Shown: positions 22,601-32,394 of the stretch, piece after piece
Numbering within the stretch: the first letter of the stretch is position 1
How the letters are laid out: every line of letters starts with the position of its first letter
Source of the DNA: Camarhynchus parvulus
Lineage: Eukaryota > Chordata > Aves > Passeriformes > Thraupidae
Direction: 5' to 3'
DNA length: 64,000 bases
NCBI RefSeq assembly: GCF_901933205.1
Contig: NW_022148237.1
Coordinates: forward strand, 672,001-736,000
The notes under the pieces: generated by a model
Databases searched by the model: none
Told to the model about the DNA's origin: nothing
Seen by the model: only the letters and a program-made list of their open reading frames with translations
Program-made: the position numbers and the translations under genes

Positions 22601-24408
22601 CAGGGGGTGTTTGGGGTGGGATTTGGGGTGGTTTTGGGGGTTTGAGGTCCTGGGGTGGGATTTGAGGTGCCCACAAGGGGTCTCAGAGCACCCAGGGGGA
22701 GTTTTTGGGTTGTCCAGGGGGGTCTCAGGGTGCTGGGGGAAGGGGAAATTTGGGTTCCCTGGTGGATCTCAGGATGCCCAGGTGGGATTTGGGGTTCTGG
22801 GGGATTTTTTGGGGGCTCCATCCCCCCTCGCTGTTCTCCTTGACCTCCCCACCTTTACCTGTTCGACCCCGCGGGGGTCCCCGTGCCCCCCCCGGCCCCC
22901 CCAACCCTGCAGGACCCCTCTGTGCTGGGGGACTGGGGGGGCTTCGGCCTGGCTGCAACCCCCTGAACCCCAAAACCCCACTGAACCCCAAAAATCCCCC
23001 AGACCCCAAAACCCTCCCGGACCCCCGAGGCTCCTGTGAGGATGAGGAAGGTCCGTGGAGTTCCAGGGTTTTTTCGGGGGGAATTTCGGGGTTCCCCCCT
23101 CACTCAGCCCCCCCCATGTTGTCCCCACAGAGCCGGTGCCCCCCGATGTCACCTTTGGGGTGCGCTGGGACCCCCCTGAGGGGGACGGGGACCCCCAAAC
23201 TTCCCCCGAGGGGGACCCCAAAACCCTCCTGGTTTTCCTCTTCCTGCGGCACCGGGACCCTTTTGGGGGGTACGACACAGGTAAGGGGGGGGGACACCGA
23301 TTTTGGGGTGTCCCCAAGCCCTGGGGGTGTCCACGTGGCTCAAAGGGTCCCCAAACTTTTGAGCTGTCCCCAAGTTCTGTGAGGTCTCCTCATCATTTTG
23401 AGGGTGTCCCTGTGGGCTGTCCCCAGGATTTGGGGGGTGTCCCCACGGTTTTGGGGTGCCCCCCCCCCCAAACTCCCCATTCCAGTTCAGCCCCCGAGCT
23501 GGGCTGACCCCAAACTTCGGGAGCTGACCCCAAGGTTTCGGGGTTCACCCCAAGGTTTGCGGGCACCCCCTTGGCGTTGGGGTTATCCCCGTGGTTCAGG
23601 GGTGTCCCCCCACTCCCGGGGGGGTCCCCCACAGTTCGAGGACCCCCCCAAAATCCGGGGTCCCCCCCAGGGATGCGGCGGCTGCTGCTGGCCCAGCTGG
23701 AGCCCACGCTGCGCCTCGGCCGCCCCGCGCTGGCCCGGGGGCTCCGCGCCCTCCTGCACCCCGTCCTGGGGGGGCTGCACCGCCGGCTCCAGGTGCGTGC
23801 GGGATTTTGGGGTCCCCCCGACGCCCCAAACCCCCCGTGACCCCCCAAATTCCCCCCTGCAGGCCCAGCAGAGCGTGGCCCGAGCCCAGGCCCTGGCGGT
23901 GGCCGCGGTGACGGCCGTGGTGGCCGCCAGCTCCAGCGGCCGCTTCCGCAGCGCCTGCCTGGGCGCCCTGCAGGTTTGGGGGTTCGGGGGGGTCCCTCCG
24001 GGGCTGGGGGGGGTTTGGGGCTGTCCCCAATGTCACTGTGTCCCCCTCAGGTGCAGGACACGCCGGCGCTGGCGGCGGCCGCGCGCCGCAGATGGGCCGA
24101 GGTCTCGCGCCGGCTGGGGCTGCCCCGCGGGGGTGAGGGGGAAATTGGGGGTGGGGGGTCCCCAAAATCCCTCCCCGCGCACTGAACTCCCCTCTGTGCC
24201 CCATAGGGACCCCCCAAAAGCAGCGCCGGGGAAGGAGGGGGCAGCAGCAGCAGCAGGAGGAGGAGGAGGAGGAGGAGGAGGAAGGGCACCGGAGCAGCCA
24301 GGGCCAGGTGAGGTTTGGGGGGCCCTCCCTCCTCTGGGGACCCCCGGGACCCTCCCAGTAACCCCCGGGACCCCCCAATTGCAGGACCCCGACGAGTGGA
24401 CGCCTTGA
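19692..24408 (+). CDS. TOP6BL: TOP6BL (C11orf80), type 2 DNA topoisomerase VI-like subunit B
   Basis: TOP6BL pairs with SPO11 to make the double-strand breaks that start meiotic recombination. Exons: 19692-19715, 20138-20258, 20339-20392, 20734-20831, 21229-21306, 21380-21435, 21571-21633, 22063-22234, 22853 to about 22963, about 23003-23050, 23131-23280, 23671-23792, 23863-23973, 24051-24132, 24207-24307 and 24385-24408. Translation starts MAEAAVRG-VLEQLLVVL and includes VEFHFCVSFDGKVTSRTL, PDVTFGVRWDPPEGD, SSSGRFRSACLGALQ and a final DEWTP. Exon 15 has a Gln-then-Glu run. Identity rests mainly on synteny (SPTBN2 head-to-head, RCE1 downstream) plus weak recall of the protein. The join between exons 9 and 10 is unresolved: the frame of exon 9 meets TGA at 22964 and no canonical donor restores phase. 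Confidence 0.75.
20393..20733. repeat. AGAGACCCCCAAAACC minisatellite (TOP6BL intron)
   Basis: Units of about 20 bp fill the left part of this intron, immediately after the exon 3 donor. Confidence 0.75.
20832..21228. other. TOP6BL intron 4, no gene seen
   Basis: This is GC-rich intron sequence with G and C runs and no clear tandem unit. Confidence 0.5.
21640..22050. repeat. GGACTGGGA(TGGACTGGGA) minisatellite
   Basis: Decamer-like units ACTGGGAGGG and ACTGGGATGG run through TOP6BL intron 7. The same motif recurs at several other places in the window. Confidence 0.9.
22235..22852 (+). other. TOP6BL: candidate U12-type AT-AC intron in TOP6BL
   Basis: The exon before ends ...CGG GTG CAG and is followed by ATATCC, the minor-spliceosome donor. 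Upstream of the next exon is TCCTTGAC (22837-22844), matching the U12 branch consensus TCCTTRAC, followed by CTCCCC and the AC acceptor. Joining CAG to CTT TAC CTG TTC GAC keeps the frame open (VQ-LYLFDPAGVPV). No AG acceptor fits this exon: the same frame hits TGA just upstream. The interior is G-rich minisatellite. Confidence 0.65.
22250..22800. repeat. GGGATTTGGGGTG minisatellite inside the AT-AC intron
   Basis: Units of about 28-35 bp around GGTGGGATTTGGGGTGTTCA fill the candidate U12 intron of TOP6BL. Confidence 0.85.
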
Positions 24409-24429
24409 GGGACAGGACAGAGCCCCCCT

Positions 24430-24950
24430 CCCATGCCAGTGCTCCCAGTTCAGCCACTCCTGCCTCATCCCAGTTACACCCGTTGGCCCCAGTTCCTTTC
24501 ATGGGTTTCATTTCCTCCAGTCAGTCCCAGTTCTCCCAGTCAGTCCCAGTTCCCCCAGTTAACGTTGATTGTCCCCATCGATCCCAGTTCTCCCACCAGT
24601 CCCAGTTCACGCAGTCGCTCCCAGTTCCCCCAGTGCTCCCAGTTTCCAACGGTCAATCCCAGTTATCCCAGTCATTCCTGGCTGGTCTCTCATGTTCATC
24701 CCAGTCCATCCCAATTTCTCCCAGTTTCCCAGTCCCCCCAGTTTCCCAGTTTCTCCCAGTCCTCCCCAGTCCCTCCCAGTTCCAGTTTCCCTGTACCCCC
24801 CGTCCATCCCAGTTTCCCCCAGTCCATCCCAGTTTCCCCCAGTCCATCCCAGTTTCTCCGAGTCCATCCCAGTTTCCCCCAGTCCATCCCAGTTTCCCCC
24901 AGTCCATCCCAGTTTCTCCGAGTCCATCCCAGTTTCCCGCCCAACCCCAT
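24430..24950. repeat. CCCAGTCCATCCCAGTTTCC minisatellite downstream of TOP6BL
   Basis: Units of 10-20 bp with a CCCAGT core occupy the gap between TOP6BL and RCE1. The clearest 20-bp copies lie at about 24800-24935. The remainder to 25117 is the RCE1 promoter, CpG-rich with GCCCCGCCCC boxes. Confidence 0.9.
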
Positions 24951-25117
24951 CGCTCCGCCCATCATGCCCGCGCGCCTCATTTACATAACCACACCCACCA
25001 CCCCAAGCCCCGCCCCGCTCCATAACCCCGTCCCTCGCTCCTCCCCCCCATGCAGGCCCCGCCCCTGTCCCGCCCCTCGCGCAGGCCCCGCCCCTCCCGC
25101 TTAGGCCCCGCCCCGCC

Positions 25118-28100
25118 ATGGCGGCCCCGCAGCCCCCCGGTTCCCCCTGGGCCGGGCCGGGGTCGGGAGCGGCCCCCGGAGCCGCCCGGGCCGGGCCGTG
25201 CTGGGCCGCCGTGCTCGGCTGCCTCAGCCTGGCCTGCTCCTACGTGGGGAGCCTGTACGTGTGGGGCAGCCCCCTGCCCAGGTACGGCCGGGGGGATTCG
25301 GGGGGGGCTCTGGGAGGAATTGGGGGGGTCTGGAGGGGGTTTGGGGGGAATTGAGCGGTCTCGAGGGGAATTCGGGGGGCTGAGGGCAGGCATGGCGGAC
25401 CCTGGAGGGATCTGAGGGGTCTTGAGGCACTTACAGGGAAATTGGGGTGTCTGGGGGGCGATTTGGGGGTCTGGGGAGGATTCAGGGGGAATTCAGGGGG
25501 GTTGGGGCCGAGCACGGGGGGTCGGGGAGGGATCTGAGGGGTCTACGGGGGAATTGAGGGGTCTGGGGGGTGATTTGGGGGGATTTGGGGGGTCTGGAGG
25601 GGGTTTGGGGGGAATTCAGGCGGTCTGGGGGGGATTTGAGGGGTCTGGGGGCATCTCTGGGGGGTCCCAGGGGGGTTTGGGGGGTTTGGGGTCATGCACA
25701 GAGGATCAGGGAGGGGTTTGGGCATCTTTGGGACACCTGGGGAGGAATTTGGGGGGGGTCTCTGGATTATGGGGGGTGGGGGCGTGAACAAGGTATTGGG
25801 GGGGGTCCCTGGGGGGGGATTTTGGGGGGTCTCTGCTCTTTGGGGTGTCCATGAGGTTGGGACAGGCCCTTGTGGGGTTTGGGGTGAATTTAGGTGCATA
25901 AAGAGGGGCTGGGGGGTCTCCTCAGTGCCTGGGGGTGTCGGGGGGACCCCGGGGGGATTTTGGGGTGCAGACCCCCCCCCCAGCCCCCCCCTCCCCAGGG
26001 ACCACCCCTCGGTGATCAAGCGTCGCTTCACGAGCGTCCTGGTGGTGTCGGGGCTGTCCCCAGCCCTGGTGTGGCTCTGGAAGGAGCTCACGGGGGTCAA
26101 GGTGAGCTCGGGGGGGATGGGGGGTCTCAGAGCCCCCCCCAGACCGCGCTGACCCCCCCCCCAATTTCCATTTGACCCCCAGGCTGACACCCCCCTGCCC
26201 GCGCTGCTGGGGCTGCGCCTCGAGGGGCTGCTCCCGGCCACGCTGCTGCCTCTGCTGCTCACCATGGTGGGTCTGGGGGGGCTGCGAGCCCCCAAATCCT
26301 CCTGAACCCCCAGGACCCCCCAGAATTTATTGAGCCCCCCACCACCCCACCCCAAATGCTCTGCCTGGGTCTTTCATGTGTGGTGGGGGTGGGAGGGGTT
26401 GGGACACCCAAAATCCACTCAGGACCCCCCAAAATCCACTCAGGACCCCCCTAGAGATCCCCATAATCCCCCTGACCTCCTCCAGGACCCCCCCCAGAAT
26501 TCACTGACCCCCCCCCCAAATCCTCTGCCTGGGCCCCAGGGTGAGTGTGGGACCCCCCCAAAATCCCTCTGGGATCCCCAAAACCTCTCTGAGACCCCAC
26601 AAAACCCACTCAGGACCTCCTAGGGACCCCCAAAATCCCCCAGAACGCCCCCAGAATTCATTGACCCCCCAGATCCTCTGCCTGGGCCCCAGATCTGGTG
26701 TGAGAGGGGCTTGGACCCCCCCCAAAATCCCTCTGGGACCCCCCAAAACCTCTCTGGGAACCCCCAAAATCCACTCAGAAACTCCCAAAACTCCCCCTGA
26801 GCCCCCCAAATCCCTTCTGAGATCCTCAAATCCTTCTAGACCCCCCCAATTCCCCCAAATCCTGCTCCTTCCTCTGATCCCACTCCCCATGGTGGGTATG
26901 GGGTGGGAAATGGGGATCCCCCCCAAAATCCCCCCAAATCTCCCCCCCCATTGACCCCCCAGGGGATGGAAAAGGGGGGTGCGACCCCCCCTGACCCCCC
27001 CAAATCCCCCTGCCCCCCCAGATCCTGTTCCTGGGCCCCCTGATCCAGCTGTCCATGGACTGTCCCTGGCGCTGGCTCGATGGCAATCAGGGTGGCCCTG
27101 GGTAAGGGGGGACAATTTGGGGAGGGGGCGCCAATTTGGGGGGCTCAGGAATTGGGGTTTGGGGGGGGCAGGGGGTCCCCAACACAGGGAGTGGAATGGG
27201 GGGGCTGGGGGGGTGAAATGGGGGAGTTTGGGGGGGGTTTGGGTTTGGGGAGCCTGGGGGGACCTGGGATTTGGGGGGCAGTTCTGTGGGATTTTGGGGC
27301 TCAGCTCTATGGGATTTTGGAGTTCAGTTCTGTGGGATTTTGGGGTCGGTTTTATGGGATTTTGGGGCTCTGTTTTATGGGATTTTGGGGATCAGCTCTG
27401 TGGGATTTTGGGGATCAGTTTTATGAGATTTTTGGGTCAGTTTTACAGGATTTTGAGGCTCAGTTTTATGAGGTTTTGGGGCTCAACTGTAGGGTTTTTG
27501 GGGTCCCCCACACCCACAGCTATGGGTGCTCTGCCTGGGGGATGTGCTATGGATACAGAACCATGGCTGGGTTTTTTTGGGGTTTTGGGGTTTTTTTGGG
27601 GGTTTTTTTGGGGTTTGTCGTGTTTGGGAGTTTGGGGCTCAGCTCTGTGGGGTTTTTGGGGTCCCCCAGACCCGCGGGTGTGGGCGCTGTGCCTGGGGGA
27701 CGTGCGCTGGCTGCGGAACCAGGTGGTGGCACCTCTGACAGAGGAGTTGGTGTTCAGGGCCTGCATGCTGCCCATGCTGGTGCCCTGCACGGGGCCCGGC
27801 CCCGCCGTGCTGGCCTGCCCCCTCTTCTTTGGGGTCGGTGAGTGGAACCCTAAAATACCCCAAAAATACCCCAAAATCCCACCCCAAACCCCCACCGTGT
27901 TGGTTTGCCCGCTCTTCTTTGGGGTCGGTGAGTGGAACCCTAAAATACCCCAAAAATACCCTAAAATATCCCCCCCGTGCTGGCCTGGCCCCCTCTTCTT
28001 TGAGGGTGGTAAGTGAAACCCTGAAACCACCCCAAAACAGTTCCCAGTGCTGGTCTGTCCTTTGTTCTTTAGGGTTGGTGACTGAAACCCCCAAAATATC

Positions 28101-29389
28101 CCAAAACACCCCAAAACCCACCCCAAACCCCCCCCCACACTGCCCTGCCCCCTGTTCCTTGGGGTGGGTGAGTGGGACCCCAAAATAACCCCAAAAATCC
28201 CTCCAAAACTGCCACTGACTCCCCTCCCCTGATCCCCCAAAAACTCCAACCCCCCCAAACACCCCAAAAACCCCAAAACCCCCCAAAAACCCCAAATCCT
28301 GCTCCCCCAGCCCATTTCCACCACGTGATCGAGCAGCTCCGCTTCCGCCACGGCTCCGTCGGCAGCATCTTCATGGCAGCAGGTGAGGGGGGGCTGGGGG
28401 GGATTTTGGGGGGTCCCGGGGTGTCCTGAGGGAGTTTGGGGTGCCCAGGGTGGGATTTGGGATGTCCAGGCTGAAGATTGGGGTGTCTGGGGGGGGGAAT
28501 TTGAGGTCCAGAAGGGATCAGGGATGTCCAGAAGGAATTTGGGGTGTCCAGGGGAAGGATTTGGGGTGTCCTGAGGGAATTTGGGATGCCCAGGATGGGA
28601 TTTTTGGGGCCAGGGTGGCTCTTGTGCTGTCTCTGAGCCCCTGCCAGGGGTGGGGGATGGATTTGGGGGTCCTGGGGGGTTTTGGGGTGTCCCTGACCCC
28701 CCTTTTTCCTCCCCAGCATTCCAGTTCTCCTACACGGCCGTGTTCGGGGCCTACACGGCCTTCCTGTTCCTCAGGACCGGTGGGTTTGGGTTTGGGGGGC
28801 CCGTTGGGGTTTGGGGGTCCTCATTTCCCTGTCCCCAGGTGTGTTTGGGGTCCCCAATCCCCATGATCTTGTCCCCAGGTGCGGCTGGGGTGGGTTTTGG
28901 TGCCCATGTCCCTTCCCCAGGCGTGTCTGGGGTCGATTTTGGGGTCCCCAATCCCCATTTCCCTGTCCCCAGGTGTTTTTGGGGTTCCCAACCCCATTTC
29001 CCCCCTGTCCCCAGGTCACCTGGCAGGGCCGGTGCTGTGCCACTCCTTGTGTAACTCCATGGGGGGATTTTGGGGGATGCTGTGACCCCGGGGTGGGTGT
29101 TGGTGATCCTGGGGTGCCGGGTGTGTTTTTGGGGTGTGTTTTTGGGGTTCCCAACCCCATTTCCCGCCTGTCCCCAGGTCACCTGGCGGGGCCGGTGCTG
29201 TGCCACTCCTTCTGTAACTCCATGGGGTTCCCGGCGCTGGGCGCGGCCCTGGGGCACCCGCGGCGCCGGGCGCTGCTCCCCGCCTACCTGCTGGGCGTGC
29301 TGGGGTTCCTGCTGCTGCTGCACCCCCTGACCGAGCCCGCCTTCTTCGGGGCGCGCCCCCCCTGCCGCGACCCCCCCGCCTGCTCCTGA
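25118..29389 (+). CDS. RCE1: RCE1, CAAX prenyl protease 2
   Basis: RCE1 is the ER-membrane endopeptidase that removes the last three residues of prenylated CAAX proteins such as Ras. Exons: 25118-25281, 25999-26101, 26183-26266, 27022-27101, 27670-27837, 28311-28382, 28717-28779 and 29178-29389. Translation has [71 protein letters not shown] (the catalytic EE pair), [20 protein letters not shown] (conserved His residues), [20 protein letters not shown] and [18 protein letters not shown]. These are the family's multi-pass segments and active-site motifs. The total is about 315 codons (human 329). Exon 4 carries one extra base near DGNQ: exon 5 needs phase 1, and the other frame reads AIRVAL, matching the expected sequence. 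Confidence 0.95.
25282..25998. repeat. G-run repeats in RCE1 intron 1
   Basis: Loosely repeated GGGGAATTGAGGGGTCTGGG units fill the intron. They are G-rich on the sense strand. Confidence 0.7.
26267..27021. repeat. RCE1: three extra copies of the RCE1 exon 4 start
   Basis: The true border CCAGATCCTGTTCCTGGGCC (about 27019) is echoed at about 26347 (ATGCTCTGCCTGGGTC), 26519 (ATCCTCTGCCTGGGCCCCAG) and 26674 (ATCCTCTGCCTGGGCCCCAG). Repeated GACCCCCAAAACC units lie between. Confidence 0.75.
27260..27660. repeat. RCE1: TATGGGATTTTGGGGCTCAGT minisatellite and a copy of the RCE1 exon 5 start
   Basis: About ten units of 27 bp lead to a diverged copy of the exon 5 start near 27515-27560 (GGTGCTCTGCCTGGGGGATG, compared with the true GGCGCTGTGCCTGGGGGACG). 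Confidence 0.8.
27838..28190. repeat. RCE1: four extra copies of the RCE1 exon 5 end with donor
   Basis: The true end CTCTTCTTTGGGGTCGGTGA (about 27821-27840) recurs at about 27912, 27993, 28063 and 28151, increasingly diverged. Each is followed by GTGGAACCCTAAAATACCCC-like sequence. The first copy keeps the donor perfectly and the next two alter it. Confidence 0.85.
28983..29060 (+). repeat. RCE1: near-identical upstream copy of the RCE1 exon 8 acceptor and start
   Basis: About 78 bp (TTCCCAACCCCATTTCCC... to TGTAACTCCATGGGG) repeats at 29145-29226 with few differences. It includes the polypyrimidine tract, CCCCAG and the first 50 or so bases of exon 8. It could act as an alternative acceptor. 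Confidence 0.85.
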
Positions 29390-29466
29390 CACGGGCGGGG
29401 GGCGCCCGCCCCTCCCCAAAACCCCCCCCTTTTTATAGGAGCCGCCGCACAGAGTCTATTTTTGTG

Positions 29467-29472
29467 ATTAAA
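29467..29472 (+). other. RCE1: polyadenylation signal ATTAAA (RCE1)
   Basis: ATTAAA lies 78 nt after the RCE1 stop codon, just before a GT-rich stretch (GTGGTTTAAGGCTTTGTGG). That is the usual arrangement for a cleavage and polyadenylation site. Confidence 0.65.
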
Positions 29473-29504
29473 GTGGTTTAAGGCTTTGTGGGGCGTGCTG
29501 GGAT

Positions 29505-29720
29505 GGACTGGGGGGACTGGGATGGACTGGGATGGACTGGGAGGGACTGGGATGGACTGGGGGGGACTGGGAGGGACTGGGATGGGAGTGGAGGGCATTG
29601 GGATGGGAGTGGGGGGGACTGGAATGGGTTTTAGGGAACTGGGAGGGAATGGAAGAGGCCTGGGAACGACCGTGATTGACTGGAAGGGGAGCAGAAGCGA
29701 CTGGGATGAACTGGGACGAA
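29505..29720. repeat. GGACTGGGATGGACTGGGA minisatellite between RCE1 and ZBTB3
   Basis: Decamer units ACTGGGATGG separate the two convergent poly(A) signals. The unit is the same as at 21640-22050. Confidence 0.9.
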
Positions 29721-29816
29721 CTGGGGCAACACCGAGGTCCTCCCAGCCGCCAGGGGGCGCTGTCACGCGATGCCACGCCCCCTCAAGCACCGCCCACCGC
29801 CCGTGTCCAGCGTCGC

Positions 29817-29822
29817 TTTATT
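29817..29822 (-). other. ZBTB3: polyadenylation signal AATAAA (ZBTB3)
   Basis: TTTATT on the plus strand reads AATAAA on the minus strand, 354 nt past the ZBTB3 stop codon. It leaves about 345 bp between the convergent RCE1 and ZBTB3 ends, mostly filled by the 29505-29720 minisatellite. Confidence 0.55.
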
Positions 29823-30175
29823 CGCGTGACCCCCCGTACACCCGCCAGAGGCCACGCCCCCACCGCGAGGCCACGCCCCCGCGTCCCTCCGGTTCCCCCA
29901 GGGCGGGGTCGCGGTCCCGGGGGGGTCCTGGTCACAGCCGGTGTCACAATCCCGGGGGTCCCGCTCAGCGCAGGTGTCCTCATCCCGGTACAGGTGTCGC
30001 AGTCCCGGTGACAGCGGCCGTCCCCATTCCGGTGTCCCCGCTCAAAGCAGTTGTCCCCATCCCGGTGTCCCCGGTCAGAGCGGCCGTCCCCACCCCGCTG
30101 TCCCCATCCAAGCCCCGCCGCCGGCTCGGCTCGGCTCGGTTCGCCTCGTGCCGGTGCCCCGGGCGGGTGCGGCGG

Positions 30176-31276
30176 TCAGGGCGGGTTGTCGCCGTTCGCG
30201 GGCGGGGTCGCGGTGGCCGCGGGCGGGGCCCCGCCGTGGCTGTGCGCCTTGCGGACGTGCCGGTACAGGTCCCCGGACTGCGTGTACGGCGCAGGCAGTG
30301 GCGGCACTCGTAAGGGCCGCTCGCGGGTGTGCGGTGGCGTGGCGCCGCAGCGTGTCCGAGCACGAGAACGTTTTCCCCGCACGTCGGACACGTCGGGGCC
30401 TCCTCGGCGAACAGCCCGAAGCTCCCGCGGGGCTCCAGCGGCGCCAGGAACAGCGGCTCCCGCAGCCCCCAGCGCCGCCGGGCCCAGCGCCGCCCCTCCC
30501 AAATTGCGCCGCTTCGGGCTGGGGCTGGAGGCGGCGGCGGCGGGGGGAGGGGGCGCGGGGGCGGCGGGCGCCGTCGGGCTCCTCGTCCGAGATCACGATG
30601 GCCTCGGCCTTGATGGGGACGGGGGCGCGGCCAGGGACCCCCGCCCGCGGACGGAGCGGGGGAGCGGCAGCGGCGGCGGCTCCGGGCCCGCGGCGGCCTC
30701 GCTGGAGCTGCTGGGGCTGGGGCGGGGTCGCTCTGCCCCGACCCCCCCCCGCTGGGTCGTGTCGGCCGCGTCCACCAGCGGCGGCTCCGGCGCGTCCTCG
30801 GGGAGGAGCTGCGGGGGCTGCGGCGGGGGCTGCGGCGGGGGCGGGCTGGGCGCGTCCTCCTCCTCCTCCTCTTCCTCCCGCTTGGTGCTGTCGGCCTCGG
30901 CGGGGCCCCGCGCCTGCAGCTTCTTCTTGCACAGCTTGACCACGTCGTTCATGTGCAGGTAGGAGGCGGCGGCCAGCACGTCCTCCAGCGGCGCCGCCAG
31001 CGCCAGCCGCCCCTCGTACATGAACTCCAGCAGCAGCGCGAAGGCCGGAGCGGTGACGATGTCGCTGTTCAGGGCCACCACGGCGCCCCGGGCGCCTCCC
31101 GCGCCGCCCGGCTCGGCGTAGCACAGGTGGAAGAAGGAGCTGCAGGCGGCCAGCACGGCGCGGTGCGCGGGGAAGGGCGCGGTGCCCACCAGCACCGTGC
31201 AGTCGCACAGGATCCCCCGGGAGCGCTGCTCGCGCAGCCCCCGCAGCAGCTGCCGGCTGTGCTCGGGGAACTCCAT
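30176..31276 (-). CDS. ZBTB3: ZBTB3, BTB/POZ zinc-finger protein (frame broken at several points)
   Basis: This is a nuclear BTB-C2H2 protein of the ZBTB3/ZBTB18 family, probably a transcriptional regulator. The single coding exon starts [20 protein letters not shown]. The BTB domain (about residues 1-125) has [40 protein letters not shown] and [20 protein letters not shown], followed by [15 protein letters not shown] Ser/Pro-rich middle leads to [12 protein letters not shown], a SUMO-like site before the fingers. Two C2H2 fingers follow: [21 protein letters not shown] and YECRHC...[12 protein letters not shown]. Two fingers instead of four, and position near GANAB, favour ZBTB3 over ZBTB18. 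After about residue 220 the conserved sequence changes frame five or six times within about 450 bp while every key residue stays, so consensus error is the likely cause. Confidence 0.82.
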
Positions 31277-31400
31277 CGGGCTGGAGGGGAAATGGGGGAA
31301 AAACGGGAAAATCAGGGCATGGGGAACTCCATCGGGCTGGAGAGGAAATAGGGGGAAACGGGGGAAAATTAGAGCCCGGGGAACTCCATCGGGGTGGGGC
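31262..31400 (-). repeat. ZBTB3: two extra copies of the ZBTB3 start-codon region
   Basis: GGGGAACTCCATCGGGCTGG (minus: acceptor-like CCAG, CCCGATGGAGTTCCCC) occurs at 31264-31283 and recurs at about 31321 and 31378, in units of about 58 bp. The outer copies keep an ATG-GAG-TTC-CCC-like start. Confidence 0.8.
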
Positions 31401-32394
31401 TGATGGAAGTGGGGAGGGCGGAACGGGAGCGGTTTGGGATTCCGGGGGGCTGGGGGGGGACAAAGGGGCTGGGGGCGAGGGAAAGGGGGGTCGGTGATGC
31501 CGCGATTGCGGGGGACACAGGGGGATGGCCCAGCTGGGCTGTCCCAGTCCATCCCAGTCCGTCCCAGTTCGGCCCAGTCCATCCCAGTGTCCCCTGCTCA
31601 GCCAATCCCAGTCAGGCCCTGTCACCCATCGCGTCCCAGGCAATCCCAGAGGGGCCCATCCCAGTCAATCCCGGCGAGTCCCAGTCCATCCCAGCACGGC
31701 CCCGCGGGTCCCGCTCGGCCCCAGTCCGCCCCGGTTTGTCCCAGTTTGTCCCAGTTTGTCCCAGTTCCCCCCCAGCGCCCCCGGCCCCGCTCACCACAAA
31801 GCCGCGGCCTGCTGACGCCCCGCCTCCCCGCGCTGATTGGCGGCCCCGGCGTGCCCGCCACTCCACTCTCACTGGTTAATTCACCTGTCACTCAATATCA
31901 CTGGGCCGAGCAATGTAAGAGACGTTGTTGATTGGCTGTAATTGCCGCCACTCAGGAATACGCGCTGTTGATTGGCTCTTCGGAAAAGGAGGGGCCGCGG
32001 TCACCAGGGCGGAGGATGCCATGAGCGAGGAGGCGGGGCGTTGCCACGGAAGCCCTGGGGGCGGGGCGCCGGCTGAAAGAAGCCTTTTGATTGGGTATAA
32101 CGGGCTGTCACTCAGCGTCCCCGCGCTTTCATTGGGTTTCCGTCCTGCCCTCACGGTGCGTCCCCGCCTCTTCCGCGAGCCGCGCTCTGATTGGGTTGCG
32201 CTCCCATCGCTCAATCCTCGCACTCGAATCACAACACGAGGAGGGCGGGGCTTCCGTCTCCCCGGCAACCAGGTCAGGCGGGAACTCCGCGAGAGGGCGT
32301 GGCCGGGGCGGGACGGAGGGCGGGGCTCCCCACAGCCAATGAGAAGCGGCGGCGTCGGGCCGGGGGCGGGGTCAAGGGTCAGGCCGGATCCAAG
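31277..32394. promoter_or_regulatory. bidirectional promoter region ZBTB3 / GANAB with seven CCAAT boxes
   Basis: Divergent ZBTB3 and GANAB share this 1.1-kb region. It holds seven CCAAT/ATTGG cores at 31836, 31931, 31971, 32090, 32131, 32190 (all ATTGG on plus) and 32336 (CCAAT), spread over about 505 bp with GC boxes between. NF-Y binds such sites, and arrays of them are usual in TATA-less housekeeping promoters. The GANAB start codon lies in CAAGATGGCGGCGGCG, a YY1-type element. The left part (31282-31400) instead carries repeats of the ZBTB3 start-codon region. A 10-bp CCCAGTCC-type repeat occupies 31540-31770. Confidence 0.6.

Noticed and set aside
30176..31276. ZBTB3 as a pseudogene
   Set aside because: Conserved BTB and finger residues remain across frames without substitutions at key positions, and other genes in the window show similar small indels.
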